Source of the DNA: Micractinium sp. NFX-FRZ
Lineage: Eukaryota; Chlorophyta; Trebouxiophyceae; Chlorellales; Chlorellaceae
Assembly: GCA_029339195.1 (NCBI GenBank)
Contig: JAPTJF010000089.1
Location: forward strand, 1-64,000
Direction: 5' to 3'
DNA: 64,000 nt
Below, piece after piece: positions 1 through 13,000 of the stretch. Position numbers and translations under genes: made by a program. Positions within the stretch are counted from its first letter, which is position 1, and each line of letters begins with the position of its first letter. The notes under the pieces are model-generated. The model did no database searches, had not been told where the DNA came from, and was given only the letters and a program-made list of their open reading frames with translations.

Positions 1-140
1 CCAGGCCGACTGCCATGACCGGCACTCCTTTCTCCCTTTTCTTCTTGGGCTTCCTTCCCTCTGAAGAGCCCCCTACTTCCCCTTGCGGAGTAGTGTAACG
101 TCACTAGCGCACCCACTGCGCAAAGGTAAACCCCAACACT

Positions 141-349
141 AAGTTACACCAAGCATCGCCCACCGGTCCTCGTCCCCTGCCTATTGCCACATGTTCTGAG
201 ATCACACATGGCCAGCCAGCGCCGCGAGAGCATCATTGCAGTGTGGCAGTCGCCGAGTAGTGAGGCAGTGGGTGGCGAAGTGAGAGAATCAGGCACTGCG
301 CTCCACGCAAAGTTACATCAAGTATCTCCCACCCGCCGGTCCCGACCCC
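141..349. repeat. Diverged direct repeat of about 40 bp
   Basis: Two related segments, 141-177 and 310-349, both begin AAGTTACA(C/T)CAAG and continue through a CCCACC..CCGGTCC core. They are spaced about 170 bp apart. They differ at several positions and by small insertions, so this is an old local duplication. No function is apparent. Confidence 0.5.
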
Positions 350-1068
350 CGCCGGTTGCGATGGAGGAAGCGCTAGCGCTGTCGGAAGCGGCACCCGCCT
401 GAGCCCGCAATGCTTAGCCTGCTCCCATGTTTCCCTTATGTCCGTGCATTTTTACATCATCCAGCCAATGTTGTGCCGATGGGAGGCTGTGCTTGGCCGT
501 TGGAATCTCCGGCTATGATAATGTGGTTGGGTACCGGTTGAGCACGCCTGGCAGCCTGCCTTGGCCTGCTGCCCCAGCTGGTCCAGCCGCCCACCCCGCA
601 GGCCACCTATCTCACCAGACTGGTGCGGGCGCTGGCGCCGGGAACCCACGGCTGTGCGTGAGATGGACGGCGATCCACACAACTCAACTCGCCCGCACGC
701 AGTGCATTGCTGCTGCAAGGTTCAGGCTGAGCGGAAGGTCTGCGTATCGCGGTACTGCATGGCACCACATGCACACGACTGAGGCCCGGCCTGGGCCGCA
801 CCCTTTGCAGGATGTTTGCTGGCAGTATGCGGCGCAAGGTGAGGGTGCTACACTGCCGGCCGGCATGGCACCGCCACAACCTGCACCTCACCCTGCCGGT
901 GCCTGCGAAGCACGTTAGTCGGCGGCTCATCGGTTTCGCAAACCATGCTCCCGACAGAGTGTGTGTGCTGCCTTGGCCCACACCTTCCCAACCGTTGCCA
1001 GCACGCCCATTGCTTGCGCCCGCTGCAGCCCTTGTGTGTAAGCAGGTACCCATGGCGCAGACTCTGAG

Positions 1069-1073
1069 TTACA
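1069..1073 (-). terminator. UGUAA polyadenylation signal of SF3B2
   Basis: The plus strand reads TTACA, which is TGTAA on the minus strand, about 71 bases downstream of the SF3B2 stop codon. UGUAA is the established poly(A) signal of chlorophyte algae, and the distance is suitable for a short 3' untranslated region. Confidence 0.55.
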
Positions 1074-1143
1074 GGCGATGCGGGGAACACAGTAACGCAG
1101 AACGCAATACAAAGCAAGCCAGGCAGAGGGACACAGGGCCGGG

Positions 1144-4100
1144 TCAGAATTTGAAGCGCTTGGAGTCCTTGGCCCCGCCCTTCTCCGCTGCCTTGCGCTT
1201 CTGCTGCGCCGCCTTGGCCGCCACCATGTCTGCAAGCAGGGGGAGGAGGGCATGGAGGGTGAGAGAGGGCCACGGGCAGACAGCGCAGGGGAGGAGAGGC
1301 AGCAGGCCAGGCCATGACATTGCAGGGCAAAGCATGCGGAGAGAGAGCAGCCTCAGCCCAACCAACCCCTGTTGTTGCCTCGTCCTGGCCCGGCACGCCC
1401 CCTGCTGCCCGACACACAACATGCCCTTGTTGCCCAAGCCCGGCCGCCAATGCTGCCCACCCCAAACAGAACCCGTGTCATGCCTCTATTGCCAACCCCA
1501 GCCGCTGCTGCCCCAAGCCCCTGGCCGTGCTGCTCCCCTGCTGCCCCTCACCCGAGAAGTCCTCGCGCCCTGCCGCCGCACGCTGCTCCGCCACCCGCAT
1601 CTCGTACAGGTCCTTGAGGGCCGCGTCGTCCAGACCCTCCAGCTCCTGCCGGGGGGGGAAGGAGGACAGGGAGGGCAGGGGGCAGGCAGGGGTTGACTTT
1701 CGAGTGTGCATGTGACACTGCTCTTGCCAGGAATTGAGGGTGAGCAGGAAAAGCAGCTGCCTGCCGCCGCCTAATCTGCTGCCCCCACCCCCATGCACCA
1801 TTGGTCGATGTACGTGTCCCAATCCCACTAGCCCTCTTGGTCCCTGTTGTGCTGCACACACCCGCACTCCACGATGCGCACCCTGCCCCCCCTGGCCCAC
1901 TCCTCACCGCTGGGTCAATGGAGACGTCCACATCCGCTGGCATGTCCCTGCGCAGCGCCTCGAGCCGCTTCTGCGCCGCAATCGACAGCTTCTCCTTGCC
2001 TTGCTGGCCGGGGATGACGTACGTGTGCTCGCTGCCCATGAGCGTCCCCGTGCCCACGTTGGCCTTCTGCTGCTCCAACACCGTGTACAGCTGCTTGGGG
2101 GCGCCCGCAGCCTCGGACGTCTTGCGCAGGTCGATTTCGGAGGGCGTCTCGATGCCGCTGGGCAAGGAGGAGGCAAAGCCGGAGGCCACGCTGGCATACC
2201 CGTCGGCCAGGCTCTCCGTCTCGTCCCGCTCGTCCTCGTCCTGAAGTACAGATGGGGCAGACAGCGGGAGGGGCAGGTGGGTGAGGCAGGGCAGTGCGGT
2301 CACGAGGAGCGCTGGTGCGGGGGATTAGGGGTGGCCAAGCGCAGACGGGAACTGCGCTTCCTGCAACGCCCCTGCCGGCGGTGCAGCGGCATCTTGTGCG
2401 CTGCAGGCGCCTGCCAGACAGAGAACAGCCCAGCAGCAGCCCAACAGCAGCAGCAGCCCAGCAGCAGCAGCAGCAGCAGCAGCAGGGCCAGCGCCAGCGG
2501 CGCACCTCGTCATCGTCCTCCTCCTCCTCATCGCTGCTCTCCTCCTCCTCTGACTCCAGCTCGCCCCACCGCACCACCTTGTCCACCACCTGCAGGGGGG
2601 GGTGGTACCAGGTCTGGGTTAGATAAGCATGCTCGCAAAATGACGCGTGAGCCCAACAGAGGCCCCTCCTGGTCCCACCATATGCAAGGAGATCAGGAGT
2701 GCTAATCAGGAGTTGGATGGCAACGCCTAAGGGCGCCACTGCAGTGCCATGCTGTAGGCCTGGGCCAGCGGCCAGAGTGGGACGAGCCTACTGCAGGGGC
2801 TGGCCCAAGCCTGCAGCGCATAGCATACTGCCCCGACTCAAACGTCACATCCACAGCCCACCTGCTCGTCCTCATCCACCTCCTCCTCCTCCGCATTGAA
2901 CACATTGCCGTAGATGGGGCGGCCAAACTCGTCCACCGGGGGCTTGCCCCAGCCGCCTGCACGGAGTAGGGAGAGGGGGAGGGAGGGTGCGGGGTGATGG
3001 TTGACGGGAGGTGACGAGCGAGGGCCAAAGCCAGTGCAGGCGGATGCTGGCAGGCAGGGGCCCGGAGACGAGGGGGCTGGAGGCTGGGACCTGGCAGGCA
3101 GTCAAGTGACTCCTGCACTTCTCTCTCAATCTGCCCCACTCGAAGCTGCCCTGGCCTAAGTTCTGATAAACCCCACAACAAGCCCCGCCCAGCCGGCCCA
3201 CCTAGGTGGTAGCCAAACTGGCCGCCGGGTGGGATGGGCGCGTTGAGGCCGGGCACCTTGAGGGAGGGGTAGCTGGGGGGAGGTCCGTACCGCTGCACAG
3301 GGCACAGCGGGTGGGGCGGGCAGGGGAGAGCAGGAAGGTTGAGCCACGGCTTTTGGTGATGGGCGAGGAACAGGCGGGGCGCAAAGGCAGTAGAGGGGCC
3401 CACTACCCCTTAGTTGACATCATCTTTATATCAGCCCTTGGGCAAGGCTGAGCCAGGCAACTGAGCTGTGCAGTTGTGGTGTATACCTCGCCCTGCTTCT
3501 ACCTCCCCACCCCGCCCCCACCTGCATGTTGATGAGCCACGGCGGCGGCGCCCCCTCGCTCATGCCCAGCGCATTCTGCAGCTCCGCGCTCAGCACGCCT
3601 GCAGGGGAGGCGGGGGGCAAGGGGCAGTTGAGCTCAGAGTGTCACAGGTGCAAGCCGGGGTGGCTGCTGCACAACAAGAGCAGAAGCGAAGCGGGTGCCA
3701 CCAGCACCGGGTGGGTGCAGCTGGCGCGCAGCCCTGCCACTGCAGCAACCCAACCTCAAGCAGTCTTTGTCCTCAATGTCCTCGCAGCACAAGCACATCT
3801 CTATCTCCCCTTTTGCAGCAGCCACGCGCAAATGTCGCAGTACCCCCCACCTGGGCGTGCGTGCGTGATGGACGCCTCAAACTCCTTGCCCTCGTAGTAC
3901 ATCTCCCCCACCCCGCTCAGCTTGGGCTTGGTCTGGTACTTGAAGAAGGCGTCGTGGAGCACCTGCCCGGGGGTGGCCGGGGAGTGGCAGGAGCGAGCGG
4001 CTGTGAAGACGCATGGTGGTGGATGGTGTGCACGGACCGCAGGTGCTGGTGGGTGATTTGGGTGGCAACCTTCCTCTCCGAACTGCACACTCTCAACTGC

Positions 4101-6795
4101 ACAGTTGTAGCCCAACCCAGGAGATACCCCCCCCACAAACACACCGCCCCCCCCACCTGGTAGTCGATGTCCAGCTTGCCCATCTTGGGCTGCATGCGCT
4201 CCCGCGCCTTCTGCTTCATCTTCTGGCTCTCAGCCTTCTCAAGGTACGCCTGACGCATCTCGCCTGCAGGGGCAGGGGCAGGGGCAGGGTGGGGGGGAGC
4301 CGGGGGGCAAAGGTGGTGGGTGCCTGGCAACGGCTGGCGAGGCACGCCCACAGGGGCGCAGGTGAGGCGGGGCGTGCGGGCAGCCCGCAGGTGGGCAAGC
4401 TGGGCACCCTGCCGTTGCAGTGTGCCACCTGCCCCACCAAATGCCTGTGGCCTCAATGAACTACGGCAGCTCAAAGGTCACCCAAGTCTTGAGTACATAC
4501 CCTGCCCCAACAACCCTACTTCGACAACAGACACAACCCACCAATGCCCGTGGCCTCGATGAACTCTGGCAGCTTGAACGGCGGCTTCTCCAGCCCGCGC
4601 TTGCCCTGCAGGTACTTGCGCTTCTGGCTCCAGTGGCGGGGCACGCTCACCGTGTTACGGTACGCCTGCAGGCAGCGCAGTGGCGGGGCACGTAGGGAGA
4701 AGGGGCAGAATGGTGAGGGAGAAAAACTGGTGGGGCAAATCGACGGGCGAAGCAGCGCAGGTGGCCGGGTAATACGTGACGGAGCAAGGAGGGCAGGAGA
4801 GGGGTGACCCACGCTCTTTAGGGCGTGCAGGGCATGCCACCCAGTGTGCTGCGGCCAAACATGTGACTACACTTTTCCTTCTGGTGGCCACCCCACTCCC
4901 CTGCCCATCCAGCCAGGCTCTGGCATTGCCACTCCCACCCCATGCCTCCGCTCAATCAGCCACCGCGCTGTCAGTCCACCCACTGCCTGAGTACCCCCTG
5001 CACCGGCATACATCTGCGCACTCTCCCACCTTGAGGTGCACCAGTAGCCGCGGGTCCTGCGCCGTCACATCCCAGATCTCCACCACATCTGGCCGCTCGC
5101 ACGCCTGGGGGGCGAAAGAGGGGGTGGGAAGGGCAGCATGTGGTGGGGCCGGTGAGCAGATGGGAACTGACCACATCTGGCAGCTCAGTTACCTTGCATG
5201 GCACTCAGTTGCCTCACATGGCAGATGCACGTGGGCAGAGGCAGCCAGGTGGGCAGGGCAGGGAGGCAGAGTTGCAGCAGGGCTGTCGGCAGCCACCGGT
5301 GACAGTGGCTCCTACACTTGTAACCCTCTGGCGTACCCTCCTTCCCCGGCTGCCTGCCTGCCGCTTGCCTGCATGCAACCTTGCCCGCCGCGGCTCCCAC
5401 CCACCCGACCAACATGTCCCATCGGCTGCACACTCGTCAGCCTGCTGGCCAGCCTGTCCTGCCCACTCCTCTCCCCAACACACACTTTTTGAACAATTAT
5501 CCGTAAGAAAGCCCTGTCACCTGCTTGAGCTCGGCAATCTTGAGCCGGGTGGCCAGCTTGCGCTTCTTGCGTGACAGCGCCGCCTCGTCGTCCCCCTCAC
5601 CCTCGCTGTCCTCCTCATCCCCCTTGCCGCCCTTGTCCCGCGCGCCGCCGCCGTCCTCACCCTCGCCTTTGGGCCCTGCAGCAGTCGCAAAAGACGGGGG
5701 CACATGAGGCTGGCACCAATTGCAACAAAGCGAGAGACACAGGAGGCTGAGGGAGGCGGCGGTGGCCGCTTGCAGGGCAGCAGGCAGCGCCCAGTCTCCC
5801 CCGGAGAGTCGGTGAGGCTGGGGACGCATCCTGCAGCAGCAGAGCACAGGACCGGGCAGCAGGCAGCCAGGTGTGCCTGCATGTACGCATGCGTGCTGCA
5901 GCACTGCTGCCCATGCCCTGCTTCCCACTATGACGTGCCCTTGCCCTGCCCAGCCCGCCCGCCCACCTGCACCCTCCTCGCCGTCGCTGCCGCCCTCCTC
6001 ATCGCCGCTTGCCCCCAGCAGCTGCTCCACGTTCCCAAAGTGCTGCAGGATGCGCTGGAAGTCTGCCGCTGCCGAGGGCTGCCCCTCGCCGCCCTCACCG
6101 CCAAGCTGCTCCGCCGCTGCTGCGCCCAGGCCCAGGCCGGCGGCCAGAGGCATGGGCTCGTCGCCGTCGCCGCTGCCCTCTGCTGCTGCTGCCGCCCCTT
6201 GCAGGAAGTCGAGCTCAAGAGGGGCGGACACATACTCAATCTCCACCGCCTCGTCCTCCTCGCCCTGCAGGAACGAATCAGGGGCAAAAATCAGCACAGG
6301 CTGCGGCAACAAACCGCAGGGACAGCACGCCGCCCGACCTGAGGTACTTAGTGCCTGTGGCCACCGCTTGCACCGCTGCCGGCACTGCCTGCAGCTCAGC
6401 ACAGCGCCTGTCCACGTGAAACTAACTCAGGCAGGCGAACTCAATATCTCCAACTTCACAGCCAGCCGCCCGCACCTCGCCCTTTGGCAGCTTGGCTTCT
6501 TGCTGCGACTGCTGTAGCTGCTGCGCCTGGGTAACCGCCTGCTCCTCCCTGCAGCAGCACGGTGTGAGCAGCAGCGCAGGGCGCGTGAGGTGTGAAGCTC
6601 GCCGCCGCCGCCACTGTGATCACCGCCTGCCGCCACCACCCTCAACACCACCCCCCGAGCTCACTTCTTCTTCTCCTTGCGCTGCTTCTGCTTCAGTTTC
6701 TTCTTTTGCGACGCCGACAGCTTCTTCTGCTGCCCTGCGGCTTGCCCATTCTGCTGTGCGGGCGCCGCTGCCGCCCCAGCCTCCTCCCCGGCCAT
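1144..6795 (-). CDS. SF3B2: Splicing factor 3B subunit 2 (SF3B2/SAP145)
   Basis: Subunit of the SF3b complex of U2 snRNP, which holds the branch-point region of introns; nuclear. I read 15 exons (high to low): 6795-6665, 6548-6476, 6264-5967, 5675-5521, 5104-5030, 4665-4542, 4263-4157, 3962-3851, 3598-3522, 3292-3202, 2956-2862, 2589-2506, 2240-1908, 1645-1552, 1229-1144. They join in frame to 644 aa. The acidic N-terminus is followed from about residue 220 by the DUF382 region (RPDVVEIWDVTAQDP, PRHWSQKRKYLQGKRG, QPKMGKLDIDYQ, MYYEGKEFE). The PSP domain follows (APPPWLINMQRYGPPPSYPS, near 370-395), then WGKPPVDEFGRPIYGNVF. The C-terminus DSKRFKF matches the family ending. The start is the ATG opening MAGEEAG, followed by a lysine-rich stretch. 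No SAP motif is obvious at the N-terminus, unlike the human protein. The gene is head-to-head with transportin-1. The call is certain; a few splice sites could move by some bases. Confidence 0.95.
2430..2486. repeat. (CAG)n-rich tract in an SF3B2 intron
   Basis: An interrupted CAG trinucleotide run lies in the intron between exons 12 and 13 of SF3B2, just inside the donor of exon 12. It is a microsatellite and lies outside the coding frame of the gene. Confidence 0.8.
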
Positions 6796-7081
6796 CTCGC
6801 GCCGCTACAGTACCCCCCCGGGCAAGCAAGGGGGGCTCGGGAGGGTGTCACAAGCGGGAGCAGGGGGCGATTGGCCGATGCGTGTCAAGGAGCGGTGGAA
6901 GCAAGCATAAATCGTGGGAAGGCGTGCGGGACTGTCATCCGAGGCGCCACAACGCTGGCAGAGGCCGGAATCGCGCTGGCAGGGCAAGTAGAAAGGCGCT
7001 GCATGCGGCAGCGCTTGGAGGGGCGCCCAGATGGTCTGGACGCTTGATCAATTGGGCCTGGCGGCCTTGACATCATCCAGC
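6796..7081. promoter_or_regulatory. Divergent intergenic region SF3B2 / transportin-1
   Basis: There are 286 bases between the two start codons, transcribed outward in both directions. Both 5' untranslated regions and both core promoters must lie here, so a shared bidirectional promoter is likely. I see no clear TATA box. An in-frame ATG at 7031 lies upstream of the chosen transportin start. Confidence 0.55.
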
Positions 7082-10000
7082 ATGGCACAGACGGGGGCCT
7101 GGCAGCCCACGAACGATGGCGCGCAGCGAATTGTGCAGCTGCTCACTGAAGTGCACAAACCGGGAGCTAACCACTCCGAGGTATTGGGGGCAAGGGATGG
7201 GGGGTCTCACTGGCCGCTGACGACCGCCCAAAGCGCCCACCAGTCGTTGCTGTCAGCTGCCGCTCGCTGCCGCCGCCGCAACTGTTCACCGCCGCCGCTG
7301 CCGCTGTTCAGCCCGCCTGCTTGCCGTCCTGCCAAATTCTGCAGGTGTACGCCGAGCTTGACCGCTGCAAGGCATTCCCCGACTTCAATAACTACCTGGC
7401 ATTCATTTTTGCTTCGGGGGAGGGGCTGCCCACAGAGGTGCGGACGGGCGGGCGGATGGGGCCCCCTACGGTGACGTGTGTCAGCGTATGTGAAGGGATA
7501 GGTGGTGGGTGTGTCTGCAAATGCCCTCTTCTTGACAAAGACCTGAGCACACGATGTATGCATCAAGCGATGCCCTGCATGCATGCATGCATGCCCGGCA
7601 GCCAGCTGTCACGCTCTGACGTCTGGCAGCCGGCGCCGCATGGCCCTTGCTGCCCTCTTGCCACTCCCTGCGGATGCTCCGCTGCGGCCAGGTGGCCAGC
7701 TGGCAGCTGCCATGAGTTTTGCAACACGTGGCAAGGCCGCAGGGCACGAATCCGCTGCTCCAATCGCCCCTCCTGCTGGCCGCTCCACGCCTCACTCCCT
7801 CCCGGCTGCAGCCCCCAACCTCCCCCCATGCTCGCTCGCCCCTGTGCTCCTGGCCCCCCGCAGGTCCGCCAGACTGCGGGCCTCCTGCTGAAGAACAATG
7901 TGCGGCTGCAGTACGGCGCCATCTCCGAGGCGTACCGCTCCTTCATCAAGGCCGCCCTGCTGCCCGTGCTGGGCCACGCCTCGCGCCCGCTGCGCCACAC
8001 AGCGGGCACCGTGGCGGTGACGATTGTCAACCACACGGGGCTGGGCGCCTGGCCGGAGCTGGTGGCGGCGCTGGCGGAGGGGCTGGATGCGGGGGCGGGG
8101 GAGCCCAACCGGGTGGAGGGGGCGCTGGACCTGGTCTTCAAGGTGGGCCGCGTGCGTCTGCTGTTGATGCTATCTGTGAATTTGGTTTGAAGGAGGGCCG
8201 TCCCCTGGGTGGAACGAGCGCTGCACCTGGAATTCAAGGCGTGTGTGTGTGCAGAGGAGCTGGGGGAACAGGGTGTGGGGTATGGGGACCTGCTTCTTCA
8301 AGAGTGGGGCGCGTGTCTGTTGTTGATGATATGGTTGTTTGCATGGGTGGGTGCAGCTGCCAGGGGAGAACGGTGGCGGCGCCTGCAGGCAGGGTGGGAC
8401 AGCGGTTTGCGGTCTAGACGTGCGCGTTGGGGGCAATGCAGGACGGAGGTGCAGAGCGCTGGGCTTGTGCGCATGCAGGCAGGAGTGGGTCATCTGCTCT
8501 GCCCTGCAGGGCAGGCACCCCATGCGTCCTTTCCCCGCACACAGCGGGAGGTCGCCTTGTCGCAGGCCAGGCTCCCCAGCATCCAGGCAGCTTCATGGCC
8601 CCTGCTTGGGCACGCCTTGCCCCACCACCCCACGCTGCCGTTGCTGCGCGAGTGATCTTTTCCATCTGCAGAGTTGCAGCTCACCAGCCGCTGCCCATCT
8701 CCTTGCTCCCTGTCCCCCACATCCGACACACCAACCTCCCTTCACTCTCCCCCCTTACCGTGCAGGTTGCGGAGGATCAGCCGCTGCAGGTGGACGCCAC
8801 GCTGTCTGTCGCGCCTGGGCAGCCAGCGCAGCGCGTGGCCGACGTGCTGGTGCCGCGCGTGCTGGCCCTCATGAGCGCCCCCTCCCCCGACCTGCGCGCC
8901 CTGGCGGTGTCCACCCTCAACCAGCTGGCAAACATCATGCCCAACGCGCTCATGGCCAACATGGACGGGTGAGGGAGGCAGCCTGTGCTGGCCTGCCTGC
9001 CTGCACGCATGCATGCACGCGTGGATGGACCTGGGCTGCCCACTGAGGGTTGGCTTTGCTGGGCTAGGCAGGTTGGCTGGCTGATGCTTTGGAATGCCCC
9101 CGGAGGGTGCCCCAGCAAGGCCACAGGTGGCGGAGGCTGCTGGCGGGGCCCAGCCACCATGCTCCCGCATGCCACGCTGCACTGGGCTGTCGCATCCTTT
9201 TGGCTCGCCCGCCCGCCTCCAGGTTCTGCGCATGTGCGCACTGTGCCTCCTGCCCTCCCTGCTTGAGCAGCGCCCCGCCGCACCTCCCTGCAGGGCGTTG
9301 TCGCCCTTGCGCCCTGCCCCGCCCCACCCTGCCACCTGTCATCCAAGCTTAAAACCTCCCCACCCCGCCCGCCTCGCCCCTCTGGCAGCTTCCTGCAAGG
9401 CCTCTTCACCCTGGCCGTCGACCCCACCGCCTCCGTGCGCAAGGCGGTGTGCACCGGGCTGGTGGCCATGCTGATGGCGGTGCCCGAGCGCCTGCACGCA
9501 TCCATGCCGGACCTCATCGAGTACATGCTCAAGTCGACGCAGGTGATGAGGGCACACAGAGGGGGGAAGATGTGCGCATGGGGGGCAGGGCATGCTCGCG
9601 TTGGCAAGAGTGGCTGGGAAGAGAGGCGGGGCGGTTAGTGTCTCTCTCAGACGGCCTGCATTCCCGACCCCTGGATGTGTACTCCAAGTTGACACGTGTG
9701 TGTGTGGGCAGGGAGGGATGAGGGTTGCGATGACTGGACAGATTGGTGTGGACCTGGAGGATGTTCACACACCCACCCACCCGGGCTGCGCCTGCACTCG
9801 CAGACCTGCTGGTTCCTAGGCCTGCCTACGCTTAAACCTCCACTCACATGCACACGCCGTCACCCCATGCCTACACACTGGTGCACCCCTATGCCCCCCG
9901 ACTGCCCCTGCAGGACGATGACGAGGGCATAGCGGTGGAGGCCTGCGAGTTTTGGACCGCATTCTGCGAAAGCGAGATTGACAAGGATGTGCTGCGGCCC

Positions 10001-13000
10001 TTCCTGCCCCGCGTGCTGCCTGTTCTGCTCAACAACATGGTGAGGAGGGGCGGGGACAGGGGGGAGTTGAGCACAGGGGCAGGGTGGAGGGGCGGGAAGG
10101 CGGCGTCGGTGGGACGTGGCAAGGGGAGGTTAGGTGCTTGATCCTGTGGGTGCGGGGCGGTGCAGGCGTGCGTGTGCCGTCCCTCCCTGCCCCTTGCACC
10201 CTGCAACAAGGCTGGCCCCTGCCCTCCCGCGCACTTTCTTGCACGCACAAAGTGTTCCCTCTTGGCGGGTGCATGCTCAGTCTGATCGAGGTGTTTAAAA
10301 GTGCCGAGCAGCTGGAGGAGCCGCTGCCTGCCCCCTGGTGCCACAGTCACGAACCAAACCTTCTCGCCCCACCCCTGGGCAGGCGTACGACGAGTTTGAT
10401 GAGGAGGTGCAGGATGCGGAGGAGCTGGAGGAGCGGGCGCTGGCGGGGCCGGGGGCGGCGCAGGCGGACAGGGACGACGAGATCAAGCCGTACATTCACA
10501 GGTGGGGGGGTGGGACGGGAGGGAAGCGTGGGGGTGCTGGGCTGGGCCGGGAGGTGGGGTACTAGTGAGGAAAGGGGGTGGAGGCCTGCTGTTATGTGGT
10601 TGCGGGGTTACGGTTGGTAGGGCAGCTGCGCCGTGCTGGCCTGGCTGGCAGATTGGCGGCAGATGGAGCGCCTGGTGTTGCAAAAAGTTGCCAAGCTCAA
10701 GTGTGGGAGGGCAGCGCTATGTACTACGATTTGCAGATGCGTGTGAGGGGACATATCCCAGGGATGTTGAGACAGGGGGCAATAATTGTCATGTGACTGC
10801 TGCTGCCAGGCAGCCAGCAGCCCTGCCCGGCGTGACCTGACGGGCTGTGTTTGCCTGCTGTTTCCCCTGCAGGGGTGCTGGGCACGGCGAGGACGCGGCT
10901 GCCGAGGACGAGGAGGATGGGGAGGAAGAGGAGGAGGGTGCTGGCGTGATGACCTGGAACCTGCGGCGCAGCAGCGCAGGTGGGCAATGGCAGCCGTGGG
11001 GATGCAAGGGTTGGAGGGGGCAGGTGTTGGGGCGGTGGAAGGGCCGGAGGCACAACAGAGCCATTGCACAGTGTGATGGGGGTGTGTACAGGCATGGTCG
11101 AACCCATCAACGCCCATGGCACGCGCTTACACCGGCGAGCAGGGGCTCTGTGTGTCTCGTGAGGGTGGAGCGCCGCAGCACCCAAGCAGGCAAAGCGCAC
11201 TTGCTCTGCCTTGCCAGCGCCTACCCTTGAATGTTTCGTCCTCGGAAACATGCCCACCCACATTGCTTCCCTTCGTCCTGCGGGCTGGAACGTTCTGGGC
11301 AACCGACGTGCCTGGAAATTTCACTGTTCTGGGCAACCGACGCGCCTGGACGTCCCTCGCTCTGATCCCCTCCCCTCGTTTGCTGCGTCACCCCCTGCTT
11401 GCAGCGGGGCTGGACATGCTGAGCAACCACTTTGGGGACGAGCTGCTGCCCATCATACTGCCCATCGTGCAGCAGCGGCTGAGCGACGCGGACTGGCGCG
11501 TGCGGGAGTCGGGTGCGTGCCGGGGGGGCCATGCGGGCCAGGCGCGGGTGGGGGGCACCGGCAGAGGTACCTCCCACACCCTGCTGTCCTCGCCTCACCT
11601 TGTCGCTGCCTGACCTCCTTCTTGCTGCTTCCCTCCTAACCGTCCCCTCCCCTCGTCCCCCGCCCGCCGCAGCCATCCTGGCCCTGGGCGCCATCAGCAA
11701 CGGGTGCGCCACGGGCCTGGCCCCCTACCTGCCTGACATGGTGGCCATGCTGCTGCCCACGCTCAAGGATGCGCGCCCCATGGTGCGCTGCATCAGGTGA
11801 GCAGGGGGGAGGGGTGCTGGGTGGCTGAGGGCTTGCTGCCTGCATGCTCCCGCCTGCATGCCCCGCCCAGCCCGGTCTCCCTTGGTGCAGCTGCTGGGTG
11901 CTGGGGTGCCACGCCATGGCTGCCGCCGCGTCCCTCTCAACGTAAACACTGGTATGACGCTCTATCTTGTGCTCCATCCTGTGCAGTTGCTGGGTGCTGG
12001 GGCGGTACGCCAAGTGGCTGCTGGAGCGCTCCGACACGGGGCAGCGGGGTGACCTGGACTCCGTCATGGCGGCGCTGTGTGAGCGCATGCTGGACCACAA
12101 CCGCCGGGTGCAGGTGCGCGCGTGTGTGGGTGTTGCTTGTGGCAGAAAGGCGTGGTACCGGTGCAGCTGGAGTGGGCTGGCGCTTGCTGTGTGGCGTGGC
12201 GTGGTTGTGGGCGTGGTATGAGGAGAGGGGAGGGGTTGGCAAGGGTGGCAGTTTGGCAGCGTGACCGCGGGGACGACGAGGGCAGGTGCAGTGCGGCAAT
12301 GCCACTGCTGGGCAAGGGCGGGCAGGCAGCTGGCAAGCGTGCATTGCCCCGCCCCATGCTGCTGCGCACCTCGCCTTTCAATTTTTGCAATTACGTGCAT
12401 GCACACACGCAAACGCTGCTGGAGGTTAGGTGCGTTGCGGCGCTACCGCCGCGTTCCTGGAAGGCGCCCACCTTTGCTCCCATGCCCGCGCTGTCCTCAC
12501 TTCTCACCCACTCGCTCACTCAAACAACACCCACCCTCCCACCCACCCCCCGCAGGAGGCTGCGTGCGGCGCTGTCGCCACGTTCATGGAGGAGGGGGAG
12601 CCGGAGAGGCACATGACCCCCTACATGGCCCCGCTGCTGCAGACGCTGGCCAACGCGCTGCAGGTAGGGTCCTGGGGACATCCCAGAATGCAAAGGGCCG
12701 GGGGCCGGGGCAGCCTTTGGCGGGGGAAACGTGGCTTGACCGGGCCAGGCGGTGCCTGGTGGCTGGGCGGGCTGCCCACCAGGGGGCGGCACTGTACGAT
12801 GCGGCACATCGTACCGGCTGCCTGCTTGTTGTCTTGGGGAGGGGATCAGGCATTGGTTTGCCGCCTGCCCCTGCCACCCGGCAGCTCCCCACCAATCCCG
12901 CTCGACACCCCACCCGTTGTGCACCCTGCCTGCCGCGTGCTGTGCCCCGCAGCGGTACGGGCGCAAGTCAATGCGCAACGCGTACGATACCATCTCCACC

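Larger units (their letters stand above)
1..1143. other. Gene-free flank downstream of SF3B2
   Basis: I see no convincing exon here. Open frames on both strands lack splice-site-bounded similarity to anything recognisable. The stretch holds the 3' untranslated region of the minus-strand SF3B2 gene at its right end and a diverged short direct repeat near its left end (see the separate entries). Confidence 0.6.

Noticed and set aside
1734..2705. 323-codon plus-strand open frame
   Set aside because: Antisense to SF3B2 exons 12-13 and their introns, including a CAG tract. SF3B2 on the other strand is certain.
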